A DNA stretch of 26,382 bases from an uncultured Succinivibrio sp. (GCA_900754255.1 CAAECI010000039.1:1-26382), one strand, 5' to 3'; counted from the first letter of the stretch, positions 14,596 to 23,529 are shown. Numbers and translations are program-made. Notes: generated by a model from the letters alone, not told the origin.

Positions 14596-16098
14596 TCAGC
14601 CCGCTACCTTGTGCGGGAAGAAGATCTTTAGTGTATTTTCGTCGTTCTTCGAGCCCAGATAGGCGCCGATGATGCTGGCGATAAGTCCGATGACGGTACC
14701 AATGAGTATGCTGTGGAAGGACATGATCTTAAAGCCTGTGGCCATGGCCAGACAGTAGGATCCCAAACCCAGTGCAATGCCCCACAGAGCCCCCGAGGTG
14801 TTCATGCGCTTCCAGAAAAGTCCGAGCACCATAGGCCACATGAAGGCACTCTCCAGCCCGCCGAAGGCGAACATATTGACCCAAACTACAATGGATTGGG
14901 GATAGAGAGCCAGCAAAATGGAAATTACACCGAGCACGGCGGTGATGAGAGTTGCCGAACGCTTGGATTTAGCAGGCGGCATACTTGCAAGATACTCAGG
15001 TCCCTTGATCTGATAAACAAGATCGCGCGCTACGGCAGAGGCTGCCGAAATTAAAAGCGAGCTTACGGTACTCATGGTTGCAGCCAGTGGTCCGATGATG
15101 GTGATGCCGGCCATGACGGGACTCATGTAGTTCACGATCATCTCGGGGATCACGGCATCGGTTCCGTTGACGGGCTTTTCCAAAATCACACCGCGGGAGA
15201 GCACGCCGAGCAAGGTCATGCCGATCATGAGCGCACCGCAGACCACGGTGGCGATGATCATGGCCGAGGATAAGCCCTTGGTGGACTTATAGCTCATGCA
15301 TCTGACCATGGACTGAGGCAGTCCCAAGGTGCAAAATCCCACCAAAAGCCATGCCGACAGCAAAAGCGTGTAGGGCAAATTGCCGCCGGAGTTAGGCTTG
15401 AGCAAATTGGAGATCCCGTCATCGCCTACCTGGGTGGAGCTGATGTTTGACATGATCTGCTCCATGCCGCCGCCGGCCTTTACCATGGTATAGCCCAAAG
15501 AGAACATGCCCACGAGCATGAGGATTGCACAGACGGCGTCGGTTAATACTACGGCCTTGAAGCCTGAGGAGGTATAGATCACGGTAACGGTTGCAAAGAT
15601 GAGCAGACCGATCTTGTAATCATAGCCCGTGATGGCGGCAAAGATCTGCGCACCGCCTATAAACTGACCTACGACAGTGGCGGTGAAGAAGACGATGAGC
15701 ACCAGCGCCAAGATGCAGGACAAAGCCTTGCTGTGATATCTGGCCTCGATGAGATCGATGACGGTGACGGAATCGGTACGACGGGCGAGCACGGCCATCT
15801 TTTTACCTAAAATTCCCAGGATGAAAAAGCCCGTTATGATCTGCGGAGCGGCAAATACCACCCAGCCAAAGCCGGTGCTCCAGGCAACGCCCGGGCCTGA
15901 GACGAAGGAGGATACGGAGCCGTAGGTTGCAACCAAGGTCAACGCCAACACCAGACCGCCTAAGGAGCGGTTGGCAATGAAGAAGTCCTTTTGGAAGTTG
16001 ACGGAACGACCCAGACCGCGGTTGCACCACACGCCTATGGCCAAAAGCACGGTCAGGAACACCACTACGGGGATGATCACGGGATTAAATGCGCTCAT
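14596..16098 (-). CDS. panF: Sodium/pantothenate symporter PanF
   Basis: Imports pantothenate (vitamin B5) with Na+; SSS (solute:sodium symporter) family, 500 residues, about 13 membrane helices. It aligns well with E. coli PanF: D-F-F-I-A-N-R-S-L-G-G-L-V-L-A-L-T-L-V-A-T-Y, S-S-F-V-S-G-P-G-V-A-W, V-V-G-Q-F-I-G-G-A-Q, and the F-G-G-L-E-S-A-F-M-W-P-M-V-L-G-L-F-W segment. Its start overlaps the end of yhdT by 14 bp, the same gene pair and order as in E. coli, which supports the assignment and coupled translation. Confidence 0.92.
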   Translation of the reverse strand: MSAFNPVIIPVVVFLTVLLAIGVWCNRGLGRSVNFQKDFFIANRSLGGLVLALTLVATYGSVSSFVSGPGVAWSTGFGWVVFAAPQIITGFFILGILGKKMAVLARRTDSVTVIDLIEARYHSKALSCILALVLIVFFTATVVGQFIGGAQIFAAITGYDYKIGLLIFATVTVIYTSSGFKAVVLTDAVCAILMLVGMFSLGYTMVKAGGGMEQIMSNISSTQVGDDGISNLLKPNSGGNLPYTLLLSAWLLVGFCTLGLPQSMVRCMSYKSTKGLSSAMIIATVVCGALMIGMTLLGVLSRGVILEKPVNGTDAVIPEMIVNYMSPVMAGITIIGPLAATMSTVSSLLISAASAVARDLVYQIKGPEYLASMPPAKSKRSATLITAVLGVISILLALYPQSIVVWVNMFAFGGLESAFMWPMVLGLFWKRMNTSGALWGIALGLGSYCLAMATGFKIMSFHSILIGTVIGLIASIIGAYLGSKNDENTLKIFFPHKVAG

Positions 16099-16432
16099 CG
16101 TTGCCCTCTGCAGTCAGTTTTTCGGAATTATCCTGTTTCTGTTCCTCGACATCTTTTTCATCAAGGGGGAAATCCACCATTACCTTGCGAACCAGAATGA
16201 TCACTCCTACTACCGATAGGAGGTAGCCTCCTATGCAGGAGATCACGAACCATGCAGGCATGGTAAAGAAGGTTGCGGAGTTATCTTTTAATAAAAGAAT
16301 GGCTCCCCAAAAGAAGGCGGCAATGATGACCGCCAATATTAGGGTTGCGAGAGCTTCCCTATCCATGATCCTGAATTTCTCCTCATAGCTAAGATCGGAG
16401 ATCTTGGCTAAGCGATCGTGGTTACGTTGCAT
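16085..16432 (-). CDS. yhdT: YhdT family inner membrane protein
   Basis: A 115-residue membrane protein that precedes panF with a 14-bp overlap. Core features match E. coli YhdT: a first helix, a conserved M-P-A-W-F-V-I-S-C-I-G-G segment like the F-P-R-W-F-E-M-A-C block, a second helix, then V-D-F-P-L-D-E-K-D like I-P-L-E-D-D-D. It is longer than the 80-residue E. coli protein at both ends. The N-terminal ~25 residues are charged and the tail is acidic/Gln-rich. It is presumed an accessory of PanF; no activity is proven for the family. Confidence 0.88.
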   Translation of the reverse strand: MQRNHDRLAKISDLSYEEKFRIMDREALATLILAVIIAAFFWGAILLLKDNSATFFTMPAWFVISCIGGYLLSVVGVIILVRKVMVDFPLDEKDVEEQKQDNSEKLTAEGNDERI

Positions 16433-16452
16433 GTTTTCACCTTTCTGTTATA

Positions 16453-16494
16453 CCGCATATGCGGCGATAATGATCCATAAAATGGATCGTCCAA
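16453..16494 (-). promoter_or_regulatory. Promoter with operator-like palindromes for yhdT-panF
   Basis: On the minus strand TTGGAC (16494-16489) and CATTAT (16472-16467) are 16 bp apart. The spacer and adjoining bases are filled by the inverted repeat GATCCAT, 3 nt, ATGGATC (16472-16488). A second perfect palindrome, CCGCATATGCGG (16453-16464), covers the expected start site. This suggests a repressor or other DNA-binding regulator. The promoter match is only moderate. Confidence 0.45.
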
Positions 16495-16498
16495 TTAC

Positions 16499-16524
16499 GT
16501 AAAAGCCGCGTTCTCACGCGGCTT
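16499..16524 (-). terminator. Rho-independent terminator of galU
   Basis: An 8-bp stem AAGCCGCG / CGCGGCTT with a 6-nt loop (16503-16524), read on the minus strand into TTTTACG, 20 bp after the galU stop. Confidence 0.8.
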
Positions 16525-16543
16525 CTGCGCAGTAAGAAAACTG

Positions 16544-17452
16544 TTATTTAATCAGTTCTTTTAGGAAGAGCTTTACCTGCTGTCCGATGACAGGGTGTCT
16601 TGCGGCGTATTCGATGAAGGTCGTGACATAGCCTTGCTTGTTGCCGCAGTCATGGGAGCGTCCCTTGATGCAATAAGCATCGATGGTCTCAAGCTCCATC
16701 AAAAGATCGATGGTGTCGGTAAGCTGGAATTCACCGCCTGCACCTAATGGAGTACGCTTGAACAAGGGCCAGATCTCCGCAGGCAACACATAACGGCCTA
16801 CGACGGCAAAATCCGAGGGAGCCTTGTCGATCTCCGGCTTTTCAACTATGGATTTGATGGGAACGCTCTGTCCTGACTCCAGGCTCTTGCCGTTTAAATC
16901 GACTATACCGTAGGAATTGAGCAGGTTGTGAGGAACCTTCTCCACCATGATCTGAGGATTGCCGCTTTCCTCAAAGCGCTTGACCATTTCGGCCAGGTTA
17001 TCCTTTTGCGGATCGGCGGCCGCATCATCGATGATCACATCGGGCAAAAGTACGGCAAAGGGCGATCTGCCCACTATGGGCTCGGCACATTTGATGGCAT
17101 GAGCAAGTCCCATCGCCTCGCCCTGACGCACGGAGATGATGCTGACACCGTCGGGGATAATGGAGCGTACCTCATTTAAAAGCTGACGCTTGACGCGCTT
17201 TTCTAAGGTGGCCTCAAGCTCAAAGGAGGTATCGAAGTGATTGGCAACGGCATTCTTTGAGGAATGGGTGACGAGCACTATATTTTTAATGCCGGCGGCC
17301 ACGGCCTCCGAAACAACATATTGAATAAGAGGTTTGTCCACAAGAGGCATCATTTCCTTGGGAATGGCCTTGGTGGCGGGAAGCAGACGGGTTCCGAGAC
17401 CGGCAACCGGGATCACGGCATAGCGAATATTGCCGAAGTTCATATCAGGCAT
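16544..17452 (-). CDS. galU: UTP-glucose-1-phosphate uridylyltransferase GalU
   Basis: Makes UDP-glucose from UTP and glucose-1-phosphate for LPS, capsule and osmoregulated glucans. The protein has 302 residues. Motifs: A-V-I-P-V-A-G-L-G-T-R-L-L-P-A-T-K-A-I-P-K-E-M near the N-terminus (nucleotide loop), V-D-K-P-L-I-Q-Y-V-V, H-F-D-T-S-F-E-L-E and E-K-R-V-K-R-Q-L-L. It is nearly identical in these blocks to E. coli GalU. The start at 17452 is supported by AAGGA at 7-nt spacing. It lies 33 bp after yciB on the same strand, so the two are probably one transcript. Confidence 0.97.
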   Translation of the reverse strand: MPDMNFGNIRYAVIPVAGLGTRLLPATKAIPKEMMPLVDKPLIQYVVSEAVAAGIKNIVLVTHSSKNAVANHFDTSFELEATLEKRVKRQLLNEVRSIIPDGVSIISVRQGEAMGLAHAIKCAEPIVGRSPFAVLLPDVIIDDAAADPQKDNLAEMVKRFEESGNPQIMVEKVPHNLLNSYGIVDLNGKSLESGQSVPIKSIVEKPEIDKAPSDFAVVGRYVLPAEIWPLFKRTPLGAGGEFQLTDTIDLLMELETIDAYCIKGRSHDCGNKQGYVTTFIEYAARHPVIGQQVKLFLKELIK

Positions 17453-17485
17453 GGTTTTGTCCTTGAGCTGTGCTTGTTTGATGGC

Positions 17486-18079
17486 CTATTTTTTAAGCTC
17501 GTTTAGCAATTCGGGATGATTCTTTACCATCCATCCTATGCAAACCAAGCAGAATAAAAAGTTCAAAATGGCGTTACCGAAGGTTTTATAGTCCACCCAC
17601 AGCGATTCGGCGCTTTCGGGGCTTATTCCGAAGATGGCAGGCAGATAAAAGGCGATCACCACGTTTAAGAGGGCGGCAAAGGTGAAGAAGATCATCCAGC
17701 CCTTGGCCAGGAAATGCCAGCAATCATCAGGCAGCTTGATCTCACGCCCCAGAAGATAGGAGAGCGGATTTCTCTTGACAATATAGGTAAAAATAAAGAG
17801 CAACAACGCAAAGATGAGATTTACTACCGTGACCTTCCATTTGATGATGGATGGATCCTGCAACAGCACCGTGGGAATTCCGAATATGAGCACCGCACAC
17901 AGCATGAAGAGTTGCATACGCGAAACGGAACGATTTAAGACGAATTCAATTAGGGAAGTAAGCAAGCAACCTCCGACGATCACGGCGGTGGCATTTACAA
18001 GATCTCCCGTGCTTTTATAGACGATGAAAAAAGCCAGGACGGGCAGTATTCCCAATATTTTTATGATTGTGTCTTTCAT
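17486..18079 (-). CDS. yciB: Inner-membrane protein YciB (septation protein A family)
   Basis: A polytopic membrane protein of 197 residues with about five or six helices. E. coli YciB/IspZ affects envelope integrity and intracellular septation. Landmarks: L-P-V-L-A-F-F-I-V-Y-K at the start, the central I-I-K-W-K-V-T-V-V-N-L-I-F-A-L (I-K-W-K-V-T-V in E. coli), the L-L-G-R-E-I-K-L-P segment, and W-V-D-Y-K-T-F-G near the end. Its molecular function is not settled in any organism. It is upstream of galU in a likely two-gene operon. Confidence 0.9.
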   Translation of the reverse strand: MKDTIIKILGILPVLAFFIVYKSTGDLVNATAVIVGGCLLTSLIEFVLNRSVSRMQLFMLCAVLIFGIPTVLLQDPSIIKWKVTVVNLIFALLLFIFTYIVKRNPLSYLLGREIKLPDDCWHFLAKGWMIFFTFAALLNVVIAFYLPAIFGISPESAESLWVDYKTFGNAILNFLFCLVCIGWMVKNHPELLNELKK

Positions 18080-18255
18080 GAATGCAGATTATAGCAGTTG
18101 TGGGCTTAAAAGAGCCCATAAGATATAAGTTATAAATATTTAAAAAATAAGAAAAAGATTAAAAATTTATTTTTTAGGGTCAAAAAGTTAGTCCCTAACC
18201 CCCAAAAAACTACGAAAACGCTTGTTTTGATCGTGTGCTTTTTTAGTGTACAAAA

Positions 18256-18924
18256 CTATTCACCGAGGCGCCCGAGACGTCTGTATCTTATACCGTCATT
18301 ATCGGCTCTTAGGATCTCGATGCGCTCGTTAAAAAATCGTATGACGTTCCCGAGGCTTAGGTCAAATATTAGGGCCGGGCGCGTTACATTTTTACAGTCG
18401 TTTACTGCAAAGCGCAGCTCGTTGCCGCTGCGACCGTAGTAAGCAAGGGAGGGCACACATACCTCACCCGTATTTAGAACGGCTCTTTCCACGGTAAAAT
18501 CGGCAGCGCCTGAGATGGCACAAGATCTGACGTTTAGATAGGATAGAACGCAAAGTGAGGAGCTATCCTCCTCAGAGAGCATAAGACGATCGATGCGATC
18601 GCACCACAGGCAACTTTGAATGCGATCCCCCGCTTCGTTTTCGGCTCGGAAGATAAAGGATCCGGCGACGGAGGGGAGATGGAAATAGCGCCCCTTTGGC
18701 AGACTGACGGGACCCATCTCCTGATCATATGGAATATTGAGATAAGATGTCTCGCATCTGCGATTGGCTGATACCAAGGGGACGCCCGTAGCGACCACCG
18801 CGATCTCATCCGTACTCGGACGATATTCAAGCCGGCATTTTTCAAAATGCTCATCGTGTGCCGACGAGCAGCCGAAGGCGCATATACATAACAGGGCCGC
18901 TAAGGCTTTAAAGCAAGATCTCAT
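18256..18924 (-). CDS. Putative lipoprotein of unknown function
   Basis: A 222-residue protein, not recognised. The N-terminus M-R-S-C-F-K-A-L-A-A-L-L-C-I-C-A-F-G-C-S-S looks like a lipoprotein signal ending in a slightly unusual lipobox (A-F-G-C). The mature part has ten or so cysteines (for example S-C-L-W-C-D and R-S-C-A-I), which suggests a disulfide-rich extracytoplasmic fold, and it is rich in beta-prone segments. No membrane helix other than the signal. Intergenic gaps on both sides (176 and 145 bp) imply its own transcript. An AT-rich stretch with a 6-bp hairpin (TGGGCT/AGCCCA) lies downstream near yciB. It may be lineage-restricted. Confidence 0.6.
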   Translation of the reverse strand: MRSCFKALAALLCICAFGCSSAHDEHFEKCRLEYRPSTDEIAVVATGVPLVSANRRCETSYLNIPYDQEMGPVSLPKGRYFHLPSVAGSFIFRAENEAGDRIQSCLWCDRIDRLMLSEEDSSSLCVLSYLNVRSCAISGAADFTVERAVLNTGEVCVPSLAYYGRSGNELRFAVNDCKNVTRPALIFDLSLGNVIRFFNERIEILRADNDGIRYRRLGRLGE

Positions 18925-19069
18925 GGCAAAGCTGCAATAGTGAAAGTTTAAGTATTCTTACGTCCGCTCTATATTACTACAGCGCTGATGCCGCCATCAC
19001 CTCAAGCACCATATTTTGCGCAGCGTCTCTCATGCGATCCTGCTCGTAAATATCACCTTTTTGTGGTGA

Positions 19070-19987
19070 TCATGAGGCATGATTGAAGGTGGCAATGGCC
19101 TCTATATTTTGCGGCACCTCTATGGATGCAGCCGCCTCCCTTTGCTCTTTAAGCAGGGATAAATACTCGGGCGATCCCTTACGGTAAAGACGGCGCTTCT
19201 CATACATTTTATGGGTTCCGTCGTTTATCACGGCACCCTCCGGAGTATGAAATTGTATTTCAAAGAGTCCGTCCTCCGGGCTTTCAAGCGTGACGTTGAC
19301 GGCATTGTACGGGTATTGATTGTCGCACCAGGCATTCCAAACGGATCTTAATAAATAGCCCTTATTTTGCATTTCGTTTAGGATCTTCAAGGTTGAGTCG
19401 GTATAGCTTCTTGTATCAAAGATCGCACTGTAGCGTATGAGATCGCTTATGCCAGCAATGTCCGAGGGCGCATTGGGGCGACTATGCAGGCTTTCGTACA
19501 CTGAATGCGGCGTTTTAAAGCGCTTTTCAAAATTGTAGAGATGTCCGTTTTGATCCCATACGTCTTTCTGCAGGGCCGCGCCGATCTTGCTTTCGTTTAA
19601 AAGACGGGTGAAATAGTTATGCCGCTCCTCCTTGTTCATCGCATTTAAAGCCTCGGCATCGGAGCCGTCCCAAAGTCTTACGGCATCATAGCCTCCGCGG
19701 GTGAAGGCAATTTGATCCATCACGAGCAAATCGCTGTAGGGTATGTTAAGACCGGCCTTAAAAAGCTTCTCAAAGGGGATCTCCGCCTCAAAATGTTCGT
19801 CCTCACGTTTACCGCTGCGAGTTTCCAAGCCTCCGTTGCAAGGAAATAGCGGAGAGGGAGTCTGAGCTCGTTTTGCAGAAACTGCGCCTGAGGATACGGT
19901 GGCGGCAACTATCGAGGCCGTAACTATGGCGGTTGATGAGGTAAGGAACTCACGTACAAGACGGGTAATGCGCATAAGTGACGGCAT
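19070..19987 (-). CDS. Exported protein with RelA/SpoT-synthetase-like motifs
   Basis: A 305-residue protein with a long signal peptide (basic M-P-S-L-M-R-I-T-R-L-V-R, then a hydrophobic/Ala-Ser stretch ending S-G-A-V-S-A near residue 38). The C-terminal half carries, in the order of (p)ppGpp synthetase domains: R-F-K-T-P-H-S-V-Y-E (156-165) like R-x-K-S-x-x-S-I-Y, D-I-A-G-I-S-D-L-I-R-Y (176-186) like the D-L-x-A-I-R metal motif, Y-N-A-V-N-V-T-L (227-234) like G-Y-Q-S-L-H-T, and D-G-L-F-E-I-Q-F-H-T (239-248) like P-V-E-V-Q-I-R-T, then H259 and Y262. So Asp182 and Glu243 could be the catalytic acids. The ATG follows AGGAGAG. No antitoxin-like partner or secretion genes adjoin. The fold call is inference from motifs; nucleotide substrate and target are unknown. 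Confidence 0.55.
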   Translation of the reverse strand: MPSLMRITRLVREFLTSSTAIVTASIVAATVSSGAVSAKRAQTPSPLFPCNGGLETRSGKREDEHFEAEIPFEKLFKAGLNIPYSDLLVMDQIAFTRGGYDAVRLWDGSDAEALNAMNKEERHNYFTRLLNESKIGAALQKDVWDQNGHLYNFEKRFKTPHSVYESLHSRPNAPSDIAGISDLIRYSAIFDTRSYTDSTLKILNEMQNKGYLLRSVWNAWCDNQYPYNAVNVTLESPEDGLFEIQFHTPEGAVINDGTHKMYEKRRLYRKGSPEYLSLLKEQREAAASIEVPQNIEAIATFNHAS

Positions 19988-20076
19988 GATCTCTCCTTAT
20001 TTAGGGCACAGAGGGGCTTTCTTCACCTTACATATATTCAAATTAAATTAGCTTATTCTTAGCACCTGTCATAAAT

Positions 20077-20102
20077 CTGCGCACCGCTTTGGCGGTGAGC
20101 AG
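20077..20102 (-). terminator. Likely terminator of lon
   Basis: Stem CTGC, mismatch, CACCGC / GCGGTG, mismatch, GCAG with a 4-nt loop, 17 bp after the lon stop on the minus strand. Only ATTTATG follows, so the U-run is poor. Confidence 0.5.
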
Positions 20103-20118
20103 AAGCGATTAAAAGGTT

Positions 20119-22557
20119 TTAGTTCGAAGTCTTGTCAAAAAGCAGGGCGGCTACCTCGTCGTAGCTTTCAACCAGATGAAAATGCATACCTTCCTTTACC
20201 TCATCCGGAAGCTCCGAAAGATCATCCTCGTTGGCCTTGGGACAGATTATGTCCTTGATCCCCATTCGTCTTGCGGCGATGGTTTTTTCACGCAGGCCAC
20301 CTATAGCCAGCACCTTACCCGTAAGCGAAAGCTCGCCGGTCATGGCAAAGCCGTCCTTGGGAGCCTTGTTAAGGCACAAAGAGAGCAACGCAGAGGCCAT
20401 GGTGATGCCGGCCGATGGCCCGTCCTTGGGCGTGGCGCCTTCGGGTACATGCAGATGCACCAAGGTTTTTTTGAAGAAATCTTTCTTTTGGGGAGACAGT
20501 CTTTCAATATTGGCCCGAATGTAATTGAAGGCAATTTGTGCCGATTCCTTCATCACATCTCCAAGACGTCCCGTAAGCGTAAGTCCGCTTTCCTGAGAGT
20601 TTATGGCCTGAGCCTCAACCTCAAGCGTAGCTCCGCCTGCAGAGGTCCAGGCCAGGCCGGTGACGACGCCCTTGCCCTTGATGAAGGCTTCCTTCTTAAA
20701 GGGCGCAGGACCGAGCAGACTCTGAAGCTCCTCAGCTTTGACAGTAACGCTTTCCTCTCCGGAAACCAACCTGACTGCAGCCTTGCGCACCAGCTTTTTG
20801 AGAGCACGCTCCAAAGAACGAACTCCGCTTTCACGTGCGTAGCCTTCGATGATGGAGGAGAGCACCGTATCGCTTATTTTGAACTGAGACTTCTTGATCC
20901 CAGCATCCTTTAAGGCCCGCGGCAACAAATGCTTTTTGGCGATCTTAAGCTTTTCGCTTGCGATATATCCTGAGAGCATGATGGGATCCATACGATCAAG
21001 CAGGGGCTCGGGAATGGAGTCGTTGGTATTGGAGGTACAAATAAAGAGGCATCCCGAGAGATCGAGCTTTTCGTCGAGGTAATTGTCAAGAAAGCCCGAG
21101 TTTTGCTCAGGATCCAGAGTTTCAAGCAGCGATGACGCCGGATCTCCCTGATAGCTGTGTGAAAGCTTGTCAATTTCATCCAGCATGATCACGGGGTTCA
21201 TAACCTGACATTCGCGCAGAGCCTGTACCATTTTTCCGGGCATGGAGCCTATATAGGTACGACGATGCCCCTTGATCACGGCCTCATCATCGACACCGCC
21301 TAGTGACAGCCTGAAGAAGGGGCGTCCCAGGGCCTTGGCCACTGAGCGACCGACTGAGGTTTTACCGACGCCAGGAGGTCCTGACAGCAACATGATGGCA
21401 CCGCTTGTAGATCCGCGCATGGCACCTAAGGCCAAAAATTCAATAATGCGTTCCTTTACGTCCTTAAGTCCCTCATGATCGGCATCGAGAATTTTACGGG
21501 CTTTCTCAAGATCGATATGTTCAACGGCATTTTTCCCCCACGGAATGGTGGTCAAAACGTCAAGATAATTGCGAGTGACGGCATATTCCGGCGATCCGGT
21601 CTCAAGGATTTTGAGTTTTTTCAGCTCCTCGTCAAAGCGCTTCTTGATCTGATCAGGCGGAGACAGCTTCTTCATGCGTGTTTCGAACATCGCCGCCTCG
21701 GTACTGCGATCGTCGGCTTTGGTACCAAGCTCCTTTTGGATCTCCTTGAGTTGCTCGCGCAGTATGTAATTCTTTTGGCGCTTTGAAAGGCGATCGTTGA
21801 CGGTACCGTTGATACGATCCTGCAGTTTGGCAGCGCGCAGTTCCTTTTTGATGAGTTCCGAGGAAATCTTAAGACGCATGAAAACGTCCTCGGTATCCAA
21901 AACCTCTAGCAGCTTTTCGGTGGGCGCCGTGGTTATCGATGCCGCACAATCGGCCAGCATCGAGGGATCGTTTTGATTGAAGCGCATGAGATACTGACGC
22001 ATTTCTTCCGTATAAAGTGGAGACAGGGGCAGTAATTCCTGCATAGCCGATACCAAGGACATGGCATAGGCCTTAACGTTTACCTCGGCACGAGATCCCT
22101 CCTTGGGATAAAGATCCTGAGGGTATGACACCAAGGCTCGGGAAAATTCTTCAAAGGAGGTCCATTTATCAATGCGAGTACGACACAAACCCTCGCAAAT
22201 AAAGTGTACTCCCGAGGGATCCGTTTTGGCCTGCAACAAACGCACTAGGGTTCCGGTGTGCGGAAAATCCTCTTTTTTGATCTCGCGGCCAATCGGACTG
22301 TCGCCCATGGAGAATACTGCAAAAAGATGCTCGTTATCGGCCGCAATTTTGGAAATGGTCTCCTCCCATTTGGAGTCGACCCTTACGGGGCAAATCTGTG
22401 AGGGCATTACCGGACGGGCAAATATAGGCAAAACATAGATCTCACGCGGCAGGCTTGCGGAGGACCCCTGTGCTTGAGTTTTATTTATTTCCGCCTCGGC
22501 ATTCGCCCCCATGGTTTGCGAAAAAGTTCCGAGTGCGTCGTTTTCTTTCCCTGTCAT
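20119..22557 (-). CDS. lon: ATP-dependent protease La (Lon)
   Basis: An 812-residue LonA protease that degrades misfolded and regulatory proteins. Order of parts: N-terminal substrate domain (L-P-R-E-I-Y-V-L-P-I-F-A-R-P-V-M-P), a long coiled-coil (R-Q-K-N-Y-I-L-R-E-Q-L-K-E-I-Q-K-E-L-G), AAA+ domain with Walker A G-P-P-G-V-G-K-T-S and Walker B M-L-D-E-I-D-K, and the protease domain with the Ser715/Lys758 dyad (P-K-D-G-P-S-A-G-I; G-G-L-R-E-K). About 30 extra residues precede the usual N-terminus. An AGGACGG site supports the start. It is preceded by a sigma-32-type promoter, as in E. coli. Lon also degrades many type II antitoxins, of interest next to the mobile region, though the RNA-based array here would not need it. 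Confidence 0.96.
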   Translation of the reverse strand: MTGKENDALGTFSQTMGANAEAEINKTQAQGSSASLPREIYVLPIFARPVMPSQICPVRVDSKWEETISKIAADNEHLFAVFSMGDSPIGREIKKEDFPHTGTLVRLLQAKTDPSGVHFICEGLCRTRIDKWTSFEEFSRALVSYPQDLYPKEGSRAEVNVKAYAMSLVSAMQELLPLSPLYTEEMRQYLMRFNQNDPSMLADCAASITTAPTEKLLEVLDTEDVFMRLKISSELIKKELRAAKLQDRINGTVNDRLSKRQKNYILREQLKEIQKELGTKADDRSTEAAMFETRMKKLSPPDQIKKRFDEELKKLKILETGSPEYAVTRNYLDVLTTIPWGKNAVEHIDLEKARKILDADHEGLKDVKERIIEFLALGAMRGSTSGAIMLLSGPPGVGKTSVGRSVAKALGRPFFRLSLGGVDDEAVIKGHRRTYIGSMPGKMVQALRECQVMNPVIMLDEIDKLSHSYQGDPASSLLETLDPEQNSGFLDNYLDEKLDLSGCLFICTSNTNDSIPEPLLDRMDPIMLSGYIASEKLKIAKKHLLPRALKDAGIKKSQFKISDTVLSSIIEGYARESGVRSLERALKKLVRKAAVRLVSGEESVTVKAEELQSLLGPAPFKKEAFIKGKGVVTGLAWTSAGGATLEVEAQAINSQESGLTLTGRLGDVMKESAQIAFNYIRANIERLSPQKKDFFKKTLVHLHVPEGATPKDGPSAGITMASALLSLCLNKAPKDGFAMTGELSLTGKVLAIGGLREKTIAARRMGIKDIICPKANEDDLSELPDEVKEGMHFHLVESYDEVAALLFDKTSN

Positions 22558-22593
22558 GATCCGTCCTTGAATTTGAGATTCTTTGTATATGAG

Positions 22594-22622
22594 AAGTGGG
22601 GATTAAATTATGATTATTCAAG
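22594..22622 (-). promoter_or_regulatory. Heat-shock (sigma-32) promoter of lon
   Basis: On the minus strand CTTGAA (22622-22617), a 15-bp spacer, then CCCCACTT (22601-22594). This is close to the sigma-32 consensus CTTGAA-N13-17-CCCCATnT. The start site would be about 30 bp ahead of the lon ATG. Confidence 0.75.
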
Positions 22623-22752
22623 CTTTGTATCTTTATGTTTAAAAGCCCCCTCCCCATAAAGCCAGCGCCACCTTCTCCTCTGTTAATTGCATCGTTTTGT
22701 CCCCCGTAATTGGTGCAAAAAACTTTATACATAATATCAAGAAGTTATATGG

Positions 22753-23433
22753 GTGAAATACGCTGTTTTTCTTCCGTATATAACGTGTTTTTTATTACAT
22801 TTTGTCACTATTATTACGTTCACGTCTTTTCTCGTCGCCGAGCTTTATGACTCCTTCTATAACGGCTGCGGCGAAATTATGCACATCGCCGATAACATCA
22901 AAAATATGCAAAGCGAATATACCAATACCATGGATTACATAAAAAGCCGTTACGGCGATTCCAGCTTCTGGCAACAGTGCGAGCTTACTAAATGCAATCC
23001 AGAGGTTTATCAGCAGCAGGCCAAAAAACATGCCGCCCAGAGTCAGCTGGCTCTCACCGCCTCAAGGCAGGAACAGGAGTCCGCCCTCGGCGTCAATGCT
23101 GCAACCAAAAAAGAAATCGCCAAGCTCTTAGGCGAAATGAGAAAAAATGAATCCAAGCTCTCGCAGGCAGGGGATGAGGGTGTCGCCTCGACTTTACAGC
23201 TCATGGGCAAAATCAATGCCTAATGCGGTCAGCTGCTCGCCCTCAACACCTCCGTCATGCAACAGTTCTCCGCCGCACAGGCCGCCGAAAACATGGCTAA
23301 AGCCGCCGACGCTCAAGCCAAACAGGAAAAAGAGGATGAGCAGTTTAAAAAAATGCTCGCCGGCTTTAAGGCCGACGGAGTTAAAACAGCTTCGGATCAT
23401 AAGACGAGGGGAGCAGGAGCTGTCAGTAATTAA
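22753..23433 (+). pseudogene. trbJ-like conjugation gene with internal stop
   Basis: A 226-codon frame broken by TAA at 23221-23223. Before the stop there is a hydrophobic N-terminus (M-K-Y-A-V-F-L-P-Y) and a long Gln/Ala/Lys-rich helical region (M-Q-S-E-Y-T-N-T-M-D-Y-I; Y-Q-Q-Q-A-K-K-H-A-A-Q-S-Q). After it, C-G-Q-L-L-A-L-N-T-S-V-M-Q-Q-F-S-A-A-Q-A continues in the same frame to a final TAA. This layout and the Q-L-L-A-L-N segment resemble TrbJ/VirB5-like proteins of P-type conjugation systems, which form part of the pilus tip or channel. A CAA-to-TAA change would explain the stop. The family call is moderate; the broken frame is seen directly. It directly precedes a trbL-like remnant, in the usual trbJ-trbL order. 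Confidence 0.55.
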
Positions 23434-23529
23434 TGTTTGGTCATGACCAATGCTATCAAACCTTCCAGTCCTTGTCATAGTCTTTAAACAGAGGCTCATT
23501 TTCGGGGTGCTTGGCAAGATGAGATTTAA

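Noticed and set aside
19052..19070. ATCACC / GGTGAT hairpin at the end of the RSH-like gene
   Set aside because: It overlaps the stop codon, has only 6 bp and no U-run on the minus strand.
20176..20913. Long plus-strand open frame opposite lon
   Set aside because: It is a shadow of the well-supported lon frame, with no ribosome binding site and no recognisable protein motif.
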